Below are positions 53,332-64,000 of a DNA stretch of 64,000 bases, one piece after another (position 1 is the stretch's first letter; each line of letters opens with the position of its first letter). This stretch comes from Blastococcus aggregatus (GTDB lineage Bacteria; Actinomycetota; Actinomycetes; Mycobacteriales; Geodermatophilaceae): the NCBI RefSeq assembly GCF_900221005.1, contig NZ_OBQI01000005.1, forward strand, positions 248,001 through 312,000. Direction: 5' to 3'. The translations under genes were made by a program, and so were the position numbers. The notes beneath the pieces are model-generated. The model did no database searches. It saw only the letters and a program-made list of their open reading frames with translations, and was not told where the DNA came from.

Positions 53332-54231
53332 GTGAGCACTCCCCTCCGCGTGCCCCCGATCGGCGCGCACATCCAGATCAAGGGCGGCCTGGCCAAGGGC
53401 GGCCTCGCCTACGCCGACGCGGTCGGCGCCGCCGCCGTCCAGGTGTTCGTGGGCAACCCGCGGGGCTGGAAGCTGACCCCCGGCGACCCGGCGCAGGACG
53501 CGCTGTTCACCGCCGGGTGCACCGAGCGCGGCGTGCCCTCGTTCATCCACACGCCGTTCCTGGTGAACGTCGGCTCCCCCACCGAGGCGACCGTCGAGCA
53601 GTCGATCGCCTCCATCGCGCACAACCTGGCCCGTGGCGCGCAGCTCGGCTGTCAGGGCGTCGTGGTGCACGCGGGCTCGGCCGTCGGCGAGGACCGCTAC
53701 GCCGACGCGCTGCGCCAGCTGCACGAGCGGCTGCTGCCGGTGCTGGAGGCCGCCGACCCGGCCGGTCCGCGGCTGCTGATCGAGCCGACCGCCGGCGGCG
53801 GCAAGGCCCTGGCGGCGACGGTCGAGGAGCTCGGCCCGTACTTCGCCGCTCTCGAGGACCACCCGCTGGTCGGCGTCTGCTTCGACACCTGCCACATCTG
53901 GGCGGCCGGCCACGACCTGGCGACGCCGGGCGGCATGACCGCGACGCTGGACCTCGTGGCGGCGACCGTCGGTCCCGGCCGGCTGGGCCTGGTGCACGCC
54001 AACGACTCCCTCGACGGCTGCGGCTCCAAGCGCGACCGGCACACCACGATCGGTGAGGGCTCGATCGGCGTGACCCCGTTCGCCGAGCTGCTGGCCCACC
54101 CCTCGATGGCCGGCGTCCCCGTGGTGGTGGAGACCCCGTCGGAGAAGGACGGCGACCCGTGCGGCGGCCACGCCGCCGACATCAAGCTGCTCAACTCGCT
54201 GATACCCGACGCGCCCGCCGGGGTCGCGTGA
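53332..54231 (+). CDS. nfo: Endonuclease IV
   Basis: Zinc-dependent AP endonuclease/3'-phosphodiesterase for base-excision repair. 299 aa TIM barrel: IGAHIQIKGGLAKGGLAYAD, FVGNPRGWKL, GCQGVVVHAGSAVGED, GVCFDTCHIWAAGHDL, GLVHANDSLDGCGSKRDRH and VVETPSEKDG, containing the metal ligands. GTG start 13 bases after the kinase stop, so probably in the same transcript. Its TGA stop (54229-54231) lies in the first bases of the left 65-bp hairpin repeat. Confidence 0.93.
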   Translation: MSTPLRVPPIGAHIQIKGGLAKGGLAYADAVGAAAVQVFVGNPRGWKLTPGDPAQDALFTAGCTERGVPSFIHTPFLVNVGSPTEATVEQSIASIAHNLARGAQLGCQGVVVHAGSAVGEDRYADALRQLHERLLPVLEAADPAGPRLLIEPTAGGGKALAATVEELGPYFAALEDHPLVGVCFDTCHIWAAGHDLATPGGMTATLDLVAATVGPGRLGLVHANDSLDGCGSKRDRHTTIGEGSIGVTPFAELLAHPSMAGVPVVVETPSEKDGDPCGGHAADIKLLNSLIPDAPAGVA

Positions 54232-54292
54232 TCACCCCGCACTGAGGGCTGCCGAACGCACCGATCCAGCAGCCACCGGTGTGCGGTGATCA
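54228..54292. repeat. Left 65-bp hairpin repeat flanking the DUF559 gene
   Basis: Outer arms GTGATCACCCCGCACT (54228-54243) and GTGTGCGGTGATCA (54279-54292) are inverted with one extra base; an inner stem GGCTGC (54247-54252)/GCAGCC (54269-54274) sits inside. It starts on the nfo stop codon and ends on the start codon region of the DUF559 gene. It is clearly related to the copy at 55197-55261 (same arms and GGCTGC). Confidence 0.75.
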
Positions 54293-55200
54293 TGCTTGTG
54301 GACGACGCCGCGGCGCTCCGTCCCGGTCGACGATCGTCTCCGGGCGTGACACTCCCCCATGACGACGTCTTCCGGGGCAGCGATGCCCTCCGCCTCGGTC
54401 TCGTGAGCCGCGCGCAGCTGCGCGGGGCACGGTGGCACCGGCTGCGCCAGGACGTCTACTGCAACGCCCGCCTGCCGCTCACGCACGACCTCGTGGCGCG
54501 GGCGGTCGCCCTCGTAGCGCCGCCGCAGGCAGTGTTCGCCGGCATGACCGCGGCGTCGTGGTGGAGCATGCGTGGCCCCCTCGCCGGTCCGGACGATCCC
54601 GTCGAACTCGTCCTCCCGTCCGGGGTGCGCTGGAACCCCGGGCCCGGGGTCGTGGTCCGCCAGGCGGCGCCGTCCGGCGACGTGGTCACCGACGGCCGCC
54701 TGCGGTACACCGACCGGACCCGGACGGCGCTCGACCTCATCCGCCGGGGCCCGCTGGACGACGCCGTCGTGCTCCTCGACCGCCTCGTTCACCACCGGGT
54801 GACATTCCTCGGTGACGTGCGCGAGGCGGCCGCCCGGCTGCCCCGCTGCCGTGGCAGGCCTCAGGCCCGCCGGGTGGCCGGGCTCTCGGACGGTCTGGCC
54901 CAGTCGCCGCCGGAGACCCGTCTGCGACTGCTGATCCACCGGAGCTCCCTGCCAACCCCGGTCGCCCAGCTCGAGATCCGGCACGACCGGCGCTTCGTGG
55001 CGCAGGTGGACTTCGCGTTCCCGGAGCAGAGACTGGCCGTGGAGTACGACGGCGCCTGGCACGGGGAGCGGCTCACCGAGGACCGCGCCCGCATGAATCG
55101 GCTGCTGGCCGCCGGGTGGCGGGTCCTCTTCGTCACGGCCGCGGACATGCGGGATCCCGGAGCACTCCTCGCCCGGATCGCCGCGGCGCTGGCCGCGTGA
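54292..55200 (+). CDS. DUF559 domain protein (restriction-endonuclease-like)
   Basis: About 302 aa. N-terminal part resembles AbiEi-type winged-helix proteins (SDALRLGLVSRAQLRG, WHRLRQDVYCN); C-terminal DUF559 domain with VAQVDFAFPEQRLAVEYDGA, followed by HGERLTEDRARMNRLLAAGW and RVLFVTAADM, the pattern of a Vsr/PD-(D/E)XK-like nuclease fold (Asp, Glu-x-Asp, Arg). Function unproven; such genes are multi-copy in actinobacteria. Starts possible at GTG 54286, ATG 54292 or GTG 54346. Its TGA stop is the first part of the right hairpin repeat, as the nfo stop is of the left one. No transposase or target duplication is evident. Confidence 0.75.
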   Translation: MLVDDAAALRPGRRSSPGVTLPHDDVFRGSDALRLGLVSRAQLRGARWHRLRQDVYCNARLPLTHDLVARAVALVAPPQAVFAGMTAASWWSMRGPLAGPDDPVELVLPSGVRWNPGPGVVVRQAAPSGDVVTDGRLRYTDRTRTALDLIRRGPLDDAVVLLDRLVHHRVTFLGDVREAAARLPRCRGRPQARRVAGLSDGLAQSPPETRLRLLIHRSSLPTPVAQLEIRHDRRFVAQVDFAFPEQRLAVEYDGAWHGERLTEDRARMNRLLAAGWRVLFVTAADMRDPGALLARIAAALAA

Positions 55201-55261
55201 TCACCACGCACTCACGGCTGCTCGCGCGCCGACCTGATGACCATCGGTGCGTGGTGATCAC
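55197..55261. repeat. Right 65-bp hairpin repeat flanking the DUF559 gene
   Basis: GTGATCACCACGCAC (55197-55211) pairs perfectly over 15 bp with GTGCGTGGTGATCAC (55247-55261). It aligns with the left copy 54228-54292: the first 16 bases differ at one position, the GGCTGC block matches and the right arms match apart from small changes. It covers the DUF559 stop and ends 2 bases from the convergent threonine aldolase stop. Confidence 0.8.
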
Positions 55262-55263
55262 GC

Positions 55264-58685
<3,422 letters not shown>

Positions 58686-58732
58686 GCGTACCTCCGGGAA
58701 GGAGCGGGGGTGCTGCCGGGTTGGCACGGGTC

Positions 58733-59647
58733 ATGATGCCGCAGGTGGAGCGATCGCAGGGCCCCTCGCGCACGATCGCCGTCACCGGGGCCACCGGCGT
58801 CCTCGGCGGACGGGTCGCCGCCCGCCTCTCCGCCGCGGGCGCCTCGCTGCGGCTGGTGGTCCGCGACCCGGCCCGGGCGCCGTCGCTGCCCGGCGCCGAG
58901 GTAGCCGCGGCACCCGGCGGCTACGCGGACGGGGCCGGCCTGCAGGCGGCGCTCACCGGCGTCGACACCGTCTACCTGGTGTCGGCCGCCGAGGCCGCGG
59001 ACCGGCTGCAGCAGCACCTCACGGCGGTCGGTGCGGCCGCCGCGGCCGGGGTGCGGCGGATCGTCTACACGTCCTTCGTGGGCGCCTCCCCCGACGCCAC
59101 CTTCACCCTGGCGCGACAGCACGCCGCCACCGAGGACGCGATCGCGGCGACCGGCCTGCGCGCGACCTACCTGCGGCACGCCATGTATGCCGACTTCGTG
59201 CCGTTCTTCGCGACGCTGGAGGGGGACACCGCGGTCATCGCCGCGCCGGGCGGCGACGGCCGCGCCGGGTTCGTCTCGCGCGACGACCTCGCCGACGTCG
59301 GCGCCGCCGTCCTGCTCCGCGACGACGACGACCTGGCGGGCGCCACCCTCGACGTGACCGGGCCGGAGGCGCTGACCCTGGCCGAGGCCGCCGCGGTGCT
59401 CGCCGAGGTCACCGGCCGGCCCGCCGGCTACCGGGAGCAGACCGAGGCGCAGGCGTGGGAGACCCGGCGTCCCTCCGGGCATCCCGACTGGGAGATCGAG
59501 GGCTGGGTGAGCAGCTACCTGGCCATCGCCGCCGGTGAGTTGTCCGCCGTCACCGACGTCGTCCCGCGGTTGACCGGCTCCCCGGCCCGCAGCGTCGCCG
59601 AGCACCTGCGCGCGCACCCGGAGGACTGGGCACACCTGCGCCGCTGA
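58733..59647 (+). CDS. NmrA-like NAD(P)-binding reductase/regulator
   Basis: 304 aa Rossmann protein of the atypical SDR (NmrA/TMR) group: IAVTGATGVLGGRVAARL (GxxGxxG), VDTVYLVSAAEAADRL, and RRIVYTSFVGASPDATFTL, where the classical YxxxK is not present. Members are quinone or NAD(P) sensors/reductases. Start ATG 58733 or 58736; divergent from pfkA with about 47 bp between. Function not assignable. Confidence 0.8.
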   Translation: MMPQVERSQGPSRTIAVTGATGVLGGRVAARLSAAGASLRLVVRDPARAPSLPGAEVAAAPGGYADGAGLQAALTGVDTVYLVSAAEAADRLQQHLTAVGAAAAAGVRRIVYTSFVGASPDATFTLARQHAATEDAIAATGLRATYLRHAMYADFVPFFATLEGDTAVIAAPGGDGRAGFVSRDDLADVGAAVLLRDDDDLAGATLDVTGPEALTLAEAAAVLAEVTGRPAGYREQTEAQAWETRRPSGHPDWEIEGWVSSYLAIAAGELSAVTDVVPRLTGSPARSVAEHLRAHPEDWAHLRR

Positions 59648-59650
59648 CCC

Positions 59651-60235
59651 TCAGCCGGTCGCCATCGCCCAGCTCGTGGGGCCGTCGGGAGCCAGCTGCA
59701 CCTCGGCGTGGACGGTGAACCCGTGCGCTTCGTAGAAGGGCACGTTGGCCGGGTTCATGGTGTCCAGGCAGGCCACCAGCCCGGCGTCGCGGGTGGCGGC
59801 GAGGCCGCGCTCCAGCAGCTCTCCTCCGCCACCCCGGTGCCAGGACCCGGGGTCGATGCCGAGCAGGTGCAGGTAGGCGTGCGGCTGGGGCGGTCGCAGG
59901 GCCGGGAGCGTTCCCATCGCGGCACCCACCTCCATGGCCCGCTCGACGCCCATCAGGGCGGTCAGGAGGCCGCCGATCGAGGGCAGCTCCTCCGCACCGG
60001 TGTCCGGAGCGGCCTCCGCCGAGGGCCACTGCCACATCGCGACCCCCACCGGGTCCGGGCGCAGCAGGACGTCGACCCGGCCGTCGGCGAGGTAGTGCTC
60101 GGCGAACAGCCCGAACATCGCCGCGCACGCGTGCGGCCGGACCTCCTCGTCGGGGAAGAACCACACCATCAGGGGGTCCTCGACGAAGGCGCGGGCCAGC
60201 ACGGTGCGCGCCCGGACGGCGCTGATCTCTGCCAC
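59651..60235 (-). CDS. GNAT family acetyltransferase
   Basis: 194 aa. C-terminal acetyl-CoA motif YLHLLGIDPGSWHRGGGGEL, then LLERGLAATRDAGLVACLDT and NVPFYEAHGFTVHAEVQL. The N-terminal half has PLMVWFFPDEEVRPHA and YLADGRVDVLLRPDPVGVA. GTG 60235 chosen because family homology starts there; the longer upstream frame overlaps the RNase gene. Substrate unknown. Confidence 0.82.
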   Translation of the reverse strand: MAEISAVRARTVLARAFVEDPLMVWFFPDEEVRPHACAAMFGLFAEHYLADGRVDVLLRPDPVGVAMWQWPSAEAAPDTGAEELPSIGGLLTALMGVERAMEVGAAMGTLPALRPPQPHAYLHLLGIDPGSWHRGGGGELLERGLAATRDAGLVACLDTMNPANVPFYEAHGFTVHAEVQLAPDGPTSWAMATG

Positions 60236-60279
60236 GCCGTGCAGCGTCCCGGACCGGCCGTCCGGGCGCCAGGGCGGGG

Positions 60280-60765
60280 TCAGCCCCCGGCCGCCTCGAT
60301 GGCCCGCCAGCGCGCCAGGTTGTAGCGGGCGTCGACCAGCGCGTCGTGCGTGCCCTCCGGCTTGGGCGGCAGGGGAGGCTGACCGCGGTCGTCCCAGCGC
60401 TGCCGCAGCTCCCGGGTGAACCGCGGGATGGGCCGCGGCAGGGCGGGCATCGCGCCCCACAGCTGGGCCAGGACGACGTGGTCGTAGGCGGCGAACCAGG
60501 CCCACAGCTCGATCTCCTCGCCCGGCCCGGTGAGGAAGGCGAGCAGGTCGTCACGGATCCGCTCGCGGCTGCGCCACGCCTTGTCCGCCGGCGAGGGCAG
60601 CTGGTCGAGCACGTTGCGGCGCACCCACGGGACGGCCTTGCGCTCGTCGAACTGGGTGCTGACCGCGTAGAACTCCCGCCCGGTCTCGTCGACGACGCCG
60701 ATGGAGACGAGGTCGATGGTGGTGCCGTCCTCGATGAACTCGGTGTCGTAGAAGAAGCGGCGCAC
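60280..60765 (-). CDS. 3'-5' exoribonuclease (RNase AS / Rv2179c-like)
   Basis: 161 aa DnaQ-fold DEDDh exoribonuclease. FFYDTEFIEDGTTIDLVSIG (first acidic pair), AAYDHVVLAQLWG (third Asp), and THDALVDARYNLARW (His and last Asp). Mycobacterial RNase AS degrades polyadenylated RNA. GTG 60765 gives the usual 160-170 aa length, and a TACCGT -10 box lies 7 bases upstream. Same neighbourhood as Rv2179c near aroG. Confidence 0.9.
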   Translation of the reverse strand: MRRFFYDTEFIEDGTTIDLVSIGVVDETGREFYAVSTQFDERKAVPWVRRNVLDQLPSPADKAWRSRERIRDDLLAFLTGPGEEIELWAWFAAYDHVVLAQLWGAMPALPRPIPRFTRELRQRWDDRGQPPLPPKPEGTHDALVDARYNLARWRAIEAAGG

Positions 60766-60772
60766 GGCGACC

Positions 60773-60778
60773 ACGGTA
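60773..60778 (-). promoter_or_regulatory. -10 box (TACCGT) of probable leaderless RNase transcript
   Basis: On the minus strand TACCGT ends 7 bases before GTG 60765 and no Shine-Dalgarno is seen, the same geometry as the moxR and kinase promoters. Confidence 0.5.
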
Positions 60779-60787
60779 GGGGCGGGG

Positions 60788-61450
60788 TCAGACGCCCCGC
60801 AGGCTCGGTGGCCCGCCGGGCAGGTCGGCCTTCGCGACCGCCGCCTCGAGGACACCGTGGACGACCAGCCGCTCGCGGTTGGAGAACTTGGGGTGGCAGG
60901 TCGTCAGCGTGATGTACGCATCGTCCGCGTACGCCGCCGGATCCCCCGGGACCGCGGCCAGGACGCTCACCTCGGTGGGGCTGACGACCCGCTGCTCCGT
61001 CACCCGGTAGGTGAACCAGCTGTCGGCCGTCTCCACCACCAGCGCGTCGCCGTCCTCGAGCCGGTCCAGCTCGCCGAAGGGGCTGCCCTGGCCGACGCGG
61101 TGGCCGGCCAGCGAGAAGTTCCCGATCCCACCCGGCAGAGCGCTGCCCGGGTAGTGGCCGGGGCCCTCGGCGAGCTCGTCCGGGTCCACCCCCTCGACGA
61201 CCGCACGCGGGGCCCATCCGGCCCCGAACGCCGGGACGTGCAGGAAGGCGAAGGCGTCGCCGAGCACGGGCTGCTCCCGATCCGGGACCGGCGGGGCCAC
61301 CCACTCCTCGCGGAGGTCGTCGACGATGCGTTCCTGCTGGCGGTCGGAGAGCCAGTCGGTGACGTAGACCTGGTGGACGAGGAAGAGGAAGCCCACCAGG
61401 CCGGCGGTGAGCAGCAGCTGCGAGACGCCGCTGACGATCCTGCGGACCAC
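60788..61450 (-). CDS. srtE: Class E sortase
   Basis: Membrane-anchored cysteine transpeptidase that attaches surface proteins to peptidoglycan. 220 aa with an N-terminal membrane helix (LLLTAGLVGFLFLVHQVYV). Catalytic residues: His in GNFSLAGHRVGQGSPFGEL, Cys in YITLTTCHPKFSNRERLVVH (TLTxC, then Arg). Class E enzymes act mostly on LAxTG; its neighbour carries LPNTG. Encoded 30 bases downstream of that substrate gene, so probably a dedicated pair. Confidence 0.9.
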   Translation of the reverse strand: MVRRIVSGVSQLLLTAGLVGFLFLVHQVYVTDWLSDRQQERIVDDLREEWVAPPVPDREQPVLGDAFAFLHVPAFGAGWAPRAVVEGVDPDELAEGPGHYPGSALPGGIGNFSLAGHRVGQGSPFGELDRLEDGDALVVETADSWFTYRVTEQRVVSPTEVSVLAAVPGDPAAYADDAYITLTTCHPKFSNRERLVVHGVLEAAVAKADLPGGPPSLRGV

Positions 61451-61480
61451 GGGGGGCTCCCTCTTCCTACGACGGCCGGA

Positions 61481-62605
61481 TCAGACGGCGCTGTCGCTGC
61501 GACGACGGCGGGTGATGACCGTGCCGGCCCCACCGGCGACGACGGCCGCACCGGTCAGCGCCGCCAGCCCGATCACCGAGGCGCCGGTGTTGGGCAGCTT
61601 CGTGTCGGTGTTGACGGTGTTCGACGGCGGGGTCGCGGTGAAGTCCGCGGCCGCGGTCGAGGAGAGCCCGTCCCGGTCCGTGACGGTCAGGCCGGCCGTG
61701 TAGGTGCCCGGACCGTTGGGGACCGAGACCTCGTACTGGCTGGCCGCGCTGGTGCTCACGACGGCACCGGTCGCCTTGTCGGTGACCGTCCAGGCGTAGG
61801 AGAGGGCGTCCCCGTCGTCCGGGTCGGAGGACCCGCGGCCGGACAGGACGAAGGTCCGGTAGTCGGCGTCGCCCGCGTCGTCCACCGCGACCACGGCGCT
61901 GGGTGCGCGGTTGGCCAGGTCGAAGACGAACGTGTTGCAGCCGAAGGTCACCGAGTCGACCGAGGCCTGGAAGGCGCTGGCCGAGGTGCCGTTCAGGTTG
62001 ACGCCGAAGGACTGGATGACGGCATCCGGCTGGGCCAGGCTGATCTCGTCCAGCGTGCCCCAGTTGGGCGAGCCGTGGCCGGTCTTGTCCGGCAGGCCCG
62101 GCAGGTCCCGAGTGCTCCACCAGGTGTTCTGCTTGCCGGCCTGCGACTGGTAGTACGGCTCGAAGACCAGCGTCGTGAAGCCGCCGGCCACCGCCGGGCC
62201 GTTGAAGTCCAGCACCATCTCGTAGGTGACGTCGCCGCCGCCGGCCGAGCCGACCGGCAGCGCGTCGTTGCGCTGGAACTCGTACCCGTAGTTCGACTGC
62301 GCCGTCTGGCTCGCCAGCGGGACACCCTCGACCGAGATCGGGTAGGTGACGGTGACCTTGCCGTTGCCCTGCGCGGCGCTCAGCCAGAGGTTGTCCGGCT
62401 GGTCGCGGAGCTCGGCGGAGCCCAGGAGGCCCTGGACGTCGCCGTCCCGGGTCGTCACGACGAAGCCGCTGCCCGCGCCGAGGGCCTCGACCTTCTGGGG
62501 GCCGCACGCGGTTGCCGAGGCGATGGAGGGCGTGAGCGTGGCGAGGGCGGCGAAGGTGCCGGCGGCCAGGGCCCCGGTGAGCAGGGACGCGGTCGTGCGC
62601 TTCAT
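61481..62605 (-). CDS. LPXTG-anchored cell-surface protein with PKD-like domain
   Basis: 374 aa. Signal peptide (KRTTASLLTGALAAGTFAAL, cleavage near SIASATA). Extracellular region of unknown fold (residues about 33-225), then a PKD/Ig-like domain (FVLSGRGSSDPDDGDALSYA, about 240-330), and a sorting signal: LPNTGASVIGLAALTGAAVV plus RRRR tail. Two Cys near the ends of the globular part (ACGPQ, GCNTF) could form a disulphide. ATG 62605 chosen from signal-peptide logic. Substrate for the adjacent sortase. Confidence 0.88.
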   Translation of the reverse strand: MKRTTASLLTGALAAGTFAALATLTPSIASATACGPQKVEALGAGSGFVVTTRDGDVQGLLGSAELRDQPDNLWLSAAQGNGKVTVTYPISVEGVPLASQTAQSNYGYEFQRNDALPVGSAGGGDVTYEMVLDFNGPAVAGGFTTLVFEPYYQSQAGKQNTWWSTRDLPGLPDKTGHGSPNWGTLDEISLAQPDAVIQSFGVNLNGTSASAFQASVDSVTFGCNTFVFDLANRAPSAVVAVDDAGDADYRTFVLSGRGSSDPDDGDALSYAWTVTDKATGAVVSTSAASQYEVSVPNGPGTYTAGLTVTDRDGLSSTAAADFTATPPSNTVNTDTKLPNTGASVIGLAALTGAAVVAGGAGTVITRRRRSDSAV

Positions 62606-62882
62606 GCGAGGTGTCGCTTCCGTGAGGAGGGCGCTCCCAGCCGGCGCGTTCGGCGCCGAGCGGGCAGCCACCTGGGCGCACTCGAGCGACGACGCGACCG
62701 AAGCCGCTCCCCCGTCTGTGGTGTTCCCCCGTGGACTACGAGGAGGCAGTTACGAGTCGCCTCCGTCGAGCAAGGGGAGCGTCAACTACGCGCAGTGACC
62801 AGCAGAAGGGCGTTCACCCGTTGGATGAGCCGGTTCACCCGGATCTCACCCTCGCTCACTACTTTCTGTGATCGAGCAGGGC
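62606..62882. other. 277-bp intergenic region upstream of the LPXTG gene
   Basis: No coding sequence is convincing. It holds a small GGAGGC/GCCTCC stem at 62742-62764 and, on the minus strand, a TTGACG hexamer near 62780 without a properly spaced -10. It probably carries the promoter of the LPXTG protein gene and the 3' end of the RidA gene region. Confidence 0.4.
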
Positions 62883-63332
62883 TCAGGCCGTGAGCTGCTC
62901 CGCGTCGTGCGGCGGGCCGGGCTCCTGCCAGCTGTCGCGCACGGCCACGGCCTCCACCTCGACGAGCTGGTCGGGGTAGCCGAGCAGGGTCACCCCGGCC
63001 AGGGTGCTGGGCGCCTCGTGCTCGCCGAACGCCTCGCGGACGACCTGCCAGGCCGCGAGCAGGTCCGCGCGGTCGGCCGTCGCCACGTAGACCGTCGTCT
63101 TCAGCACGTCGCCGAGGCCGGCACCGGCCGCCTCGAGCGCCGTCGCCAGGTTGGCCATCACCTGCCGCGCCTGACCGGCCACGTCGCCGACGGCCACCGT
63201 GGCCCCGTCGGCGTCCAGCGGGCAGGCGCCGGCGGTGAACACCATGCGGCCCGGGTCGGTGACGGCGGCGTACGCGTACGGGACGGTCGCGCTCAGCGTC
63301 GGCGGGCGGACGAGCTCGATGCCTGTGGTCAC
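62883..63332 (-). CDS. ridA: RidA/YjgF-family protein
   Basis: 149 aa chorismate-mutase-like trimer family; RidA deaminates reactive enamines and imines such as 2-aminoacrylate. Seen: VPYAYAAVTDPGRMVFTAG, ARQVMANLATALEAAGAGLG, VLKTTVYVATADRADLL and YPDQLVEVEAVAVRDSWQ. The usual Arg105-type residue appears as a Glu/Val stretch (VEVEAVAV), so catalytic class is uncertain. GTG 63332. Confidence 0.85.
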   Translation of the reverse strand: MTTGIELVRPPTLSATVPYAYAAVTDPGRMVFTAGACPLDADGATVAVGDVAGQARQVMANLATALEAAGAGLGDVLKTTVYVATADRADLLAAWQVVREAFGEHEAPSTLAGVTLLGYPDQLVEVEAVAVRDSWQEPGPPHDAEQLTA

Positions 63333-63376
63333 CCGCCGATCCTCTCCTCCACTGGGGCCCGTGTCGTCCGGAGCGC

Positions 63377-63382
63377 TAGGTT
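63377..63382 (+). promoter_or_regulatory. -10 box (TAGGTT) of probable leaderless glpK transcript
   Basis: TAGGTT lies 6 bases before ATG 63389 with no Shine-Dalgarno, matching leaderless spacing. Confidence 0.45.
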
Positions 63383-63388
63383 CGCGGC

Positions 63389-64000
63389 ATGCCGGTCTTG
63401 GCCATCGACGCAGGTACCACCGGGGTGACCGCGCTGGTCGTGGGCGAGGACGGCGACGTCCTGTCCCGCGGCTACCGCGAGTTCGCGCAGCTGTTCCCCC
63501 GCCCGGGCTGGGTGGAGCACGAGCCCGACGACATCTGGACGGCGACGGTCGCGGCCTGCCGGGAGGCGCTCGCCGGCACGGAGGACCAGCCCACCTGCAT
63601 CGGGATCACCGACCAGCGGGAGACCGCCGTCCTCTGGGACCGGCGCACGCTGCACTCCCCCCGCCCGGCCATCGTCTGGCAGGACCGCCGCACCACCGGC
63701 ATCTGCGACCGGCTCCGCGGGGACGAGGAGCGCGTCTCCCAGCTGACCGGGCTGCGGATGGACCCGTACTTCACCGGCACGAAGTTCGCCTGGCTGGCCG
63801 AGCACGAACCGCGGACGTGGTCCGGGGTGCGCGACGGCGCGCTGGCGCTCGGCACCGTCGACTCCTACCTGATCGCCCGGCTCACCGGCGGCGCGCGGCA
63901 CGTGACCGATCCGAGCAACGCCAGCCGCACCCTGCTGTTCGACCTGGAGAAGGGCGCCTGGTCCGACGAGCTGTGCGACCTGTTCGACGTCCCGCGGTCG
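63389..64000 (+). CDS. glpK: Glycerol kinase (3' end beyond window)
   Basis: FGGY-family kinase that makes sn-glycerol 3-phosphate. The 204 visible residues show VLAIDAGTTGVTALVVGEDG (phosphate 1 motif), FPRPGWVEHEPDDIW, IGITDQRETAVLWDRRT, PAIVWQDRRTTGICDRL and YLIARLTGGARHVTDPSNAS. These are characteristic of glycerol kinase rather than other FGGY kinases. ATG 63389 has a -10 box 6 bases upstream. The C-terminal half lies beyond 64000. Confidence 0.88.
   Translation, partial: MPVLAIDAGTTGVTALVVGEDGDVLSRGYREFAQLFPRPGWVEHEPDDIWTATVAACREALAGTEDQPTCIGITDQRETAVLWDRRTLHSPRPAIVWQDRRTTGICDRLRGDEERVSQLTGLRMDPYFTGTKFAWLAEHEPRTWSGVRDGALALGTVDSYLIARLTGGARHVTDPSNASRTLLFDLEKGAWSDELCDLFDVPRS

Noticed and set aside
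54228-55261. Insertion sequence around the DUF559 gene
   Set aside because: No transposase, and the flanks are direct copies of a hairpin rather than terminal inverted repeats with target duplication.

Overview
High-GC actinobacterial chromosome, most likely Geodermatophilaceae (Blastococcus, Geodermatophilus or Modestobacter type). This assignment is an inference from several signs: very GC-rich codon use, many GTG starts, mycobacteria-like SOS boxes, a meso-DAP-type MurE (DNPR motif), and carotenoid genes beside division genes. The gene order resembles the M. tuberculosis block running from the dcw cluster through metF, idsA2, an Rv2175c-like protein, a PknL-position kinase and aroG to the Rv2179c-like RNase. 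The window is mostly conserved core genome with small accessory insertions. No rRNA, tRNA, CRISPR array or transposase was seen.

Layout. 1-14.5 kb, minus strand: division and cell-wall (dcw) cluster mraZ-rsmH-ftsL-ftsI-murE-murF-mraY-murD-ftsW-murG-murC-ftsQ (ftsQ cut by the window edge), mostly with 4-base start/stop overlaps. 14.6-19.3 kb, plus: MoxR ATPase, DUF58 protein and membrane transglutaminase. 19.3-27.8 kb: DUF3040 protein, SOS-boxed dinB, a three-gene operon (Gly-Gly-Ala-Asp repeat peptide, JmjC-type cupin oxygenase, sucrase/ferredoxin-like protein), then a phosphodiesterase, a methyltransferase, a glyoxalase-fold protein, a GNAT, a lipoprotein and a GDSL hydrolase. 27.8-32.5 kb: SOS-boxed DUF6504-HEPN-DnaE2 operon. 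32.7-38.1 kb, plus: ybaK, GNAT, CrtO-like oxidoreductase, CruF, CruG-like glycosyltransferase and flavin reductase. 38.1-42.9 kb: adenosine kinase, CDP-alcohol phosphatidyltransferase, an SOS-boxed DUF222-HNH gene and a hypothetical gene. 42.9-48.1 kb: metF, then crtE-crtI-crtB facing crtYc-crtYd. 48.2-54.2 kb: Rv2175c-like regulator, alpha-hydroxy-acid oxidase, ZTP-riboswitch-controlled glyA, PASTA Ser/Thr kinase and endonuclease IV. 54.2-55.3 kb: a DUF559 gene bracketed by two related 65-bp hairpins. 55.3-64 kb: threonine aldolase, class II DAHP synthase, PPi-type phosphofructokinase, NmrA-like reductase, GNAT, RNase, sortase E with an LPXTG protein, RidA and the start of glpK.

How the parts work together. 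The dcw genes build the meso-DAP peptidoglycan precursor and the septal machinery. They are probably autoregulated through MraZ, because 10-bp-phased AGTGG repeats lie upstream of mraZ. Three separate SOS boxes place dinB, the DnaE2 operon and the HNH gene under LexA; endonuclease IV adds base-excision repair. The two carotenoid groups together predict a one-end-cyclised, one-end-hydrated (possibly glycosylated and keto) carotenoid resembling deinoxanthin or myxol glycosides. GlyA, MetF and the ZTP riboswitch form a one-carbon theme.

The best candidates for something not well described are: (1) the GGAD-repeat peptide with its 2OG-oxygenase-like neighbour, whose reading frame has no ATG, GTG or TTG start; (2) the SOS-controlled DUF6504-HEPN-DnaE2 operon without ImuA'/ImuB; (3) the hairpin-bracketed DUF559 gene; and (4) a 15-bp divergent promoter in which each gene's -10 box overlaps the other gene's start codon.
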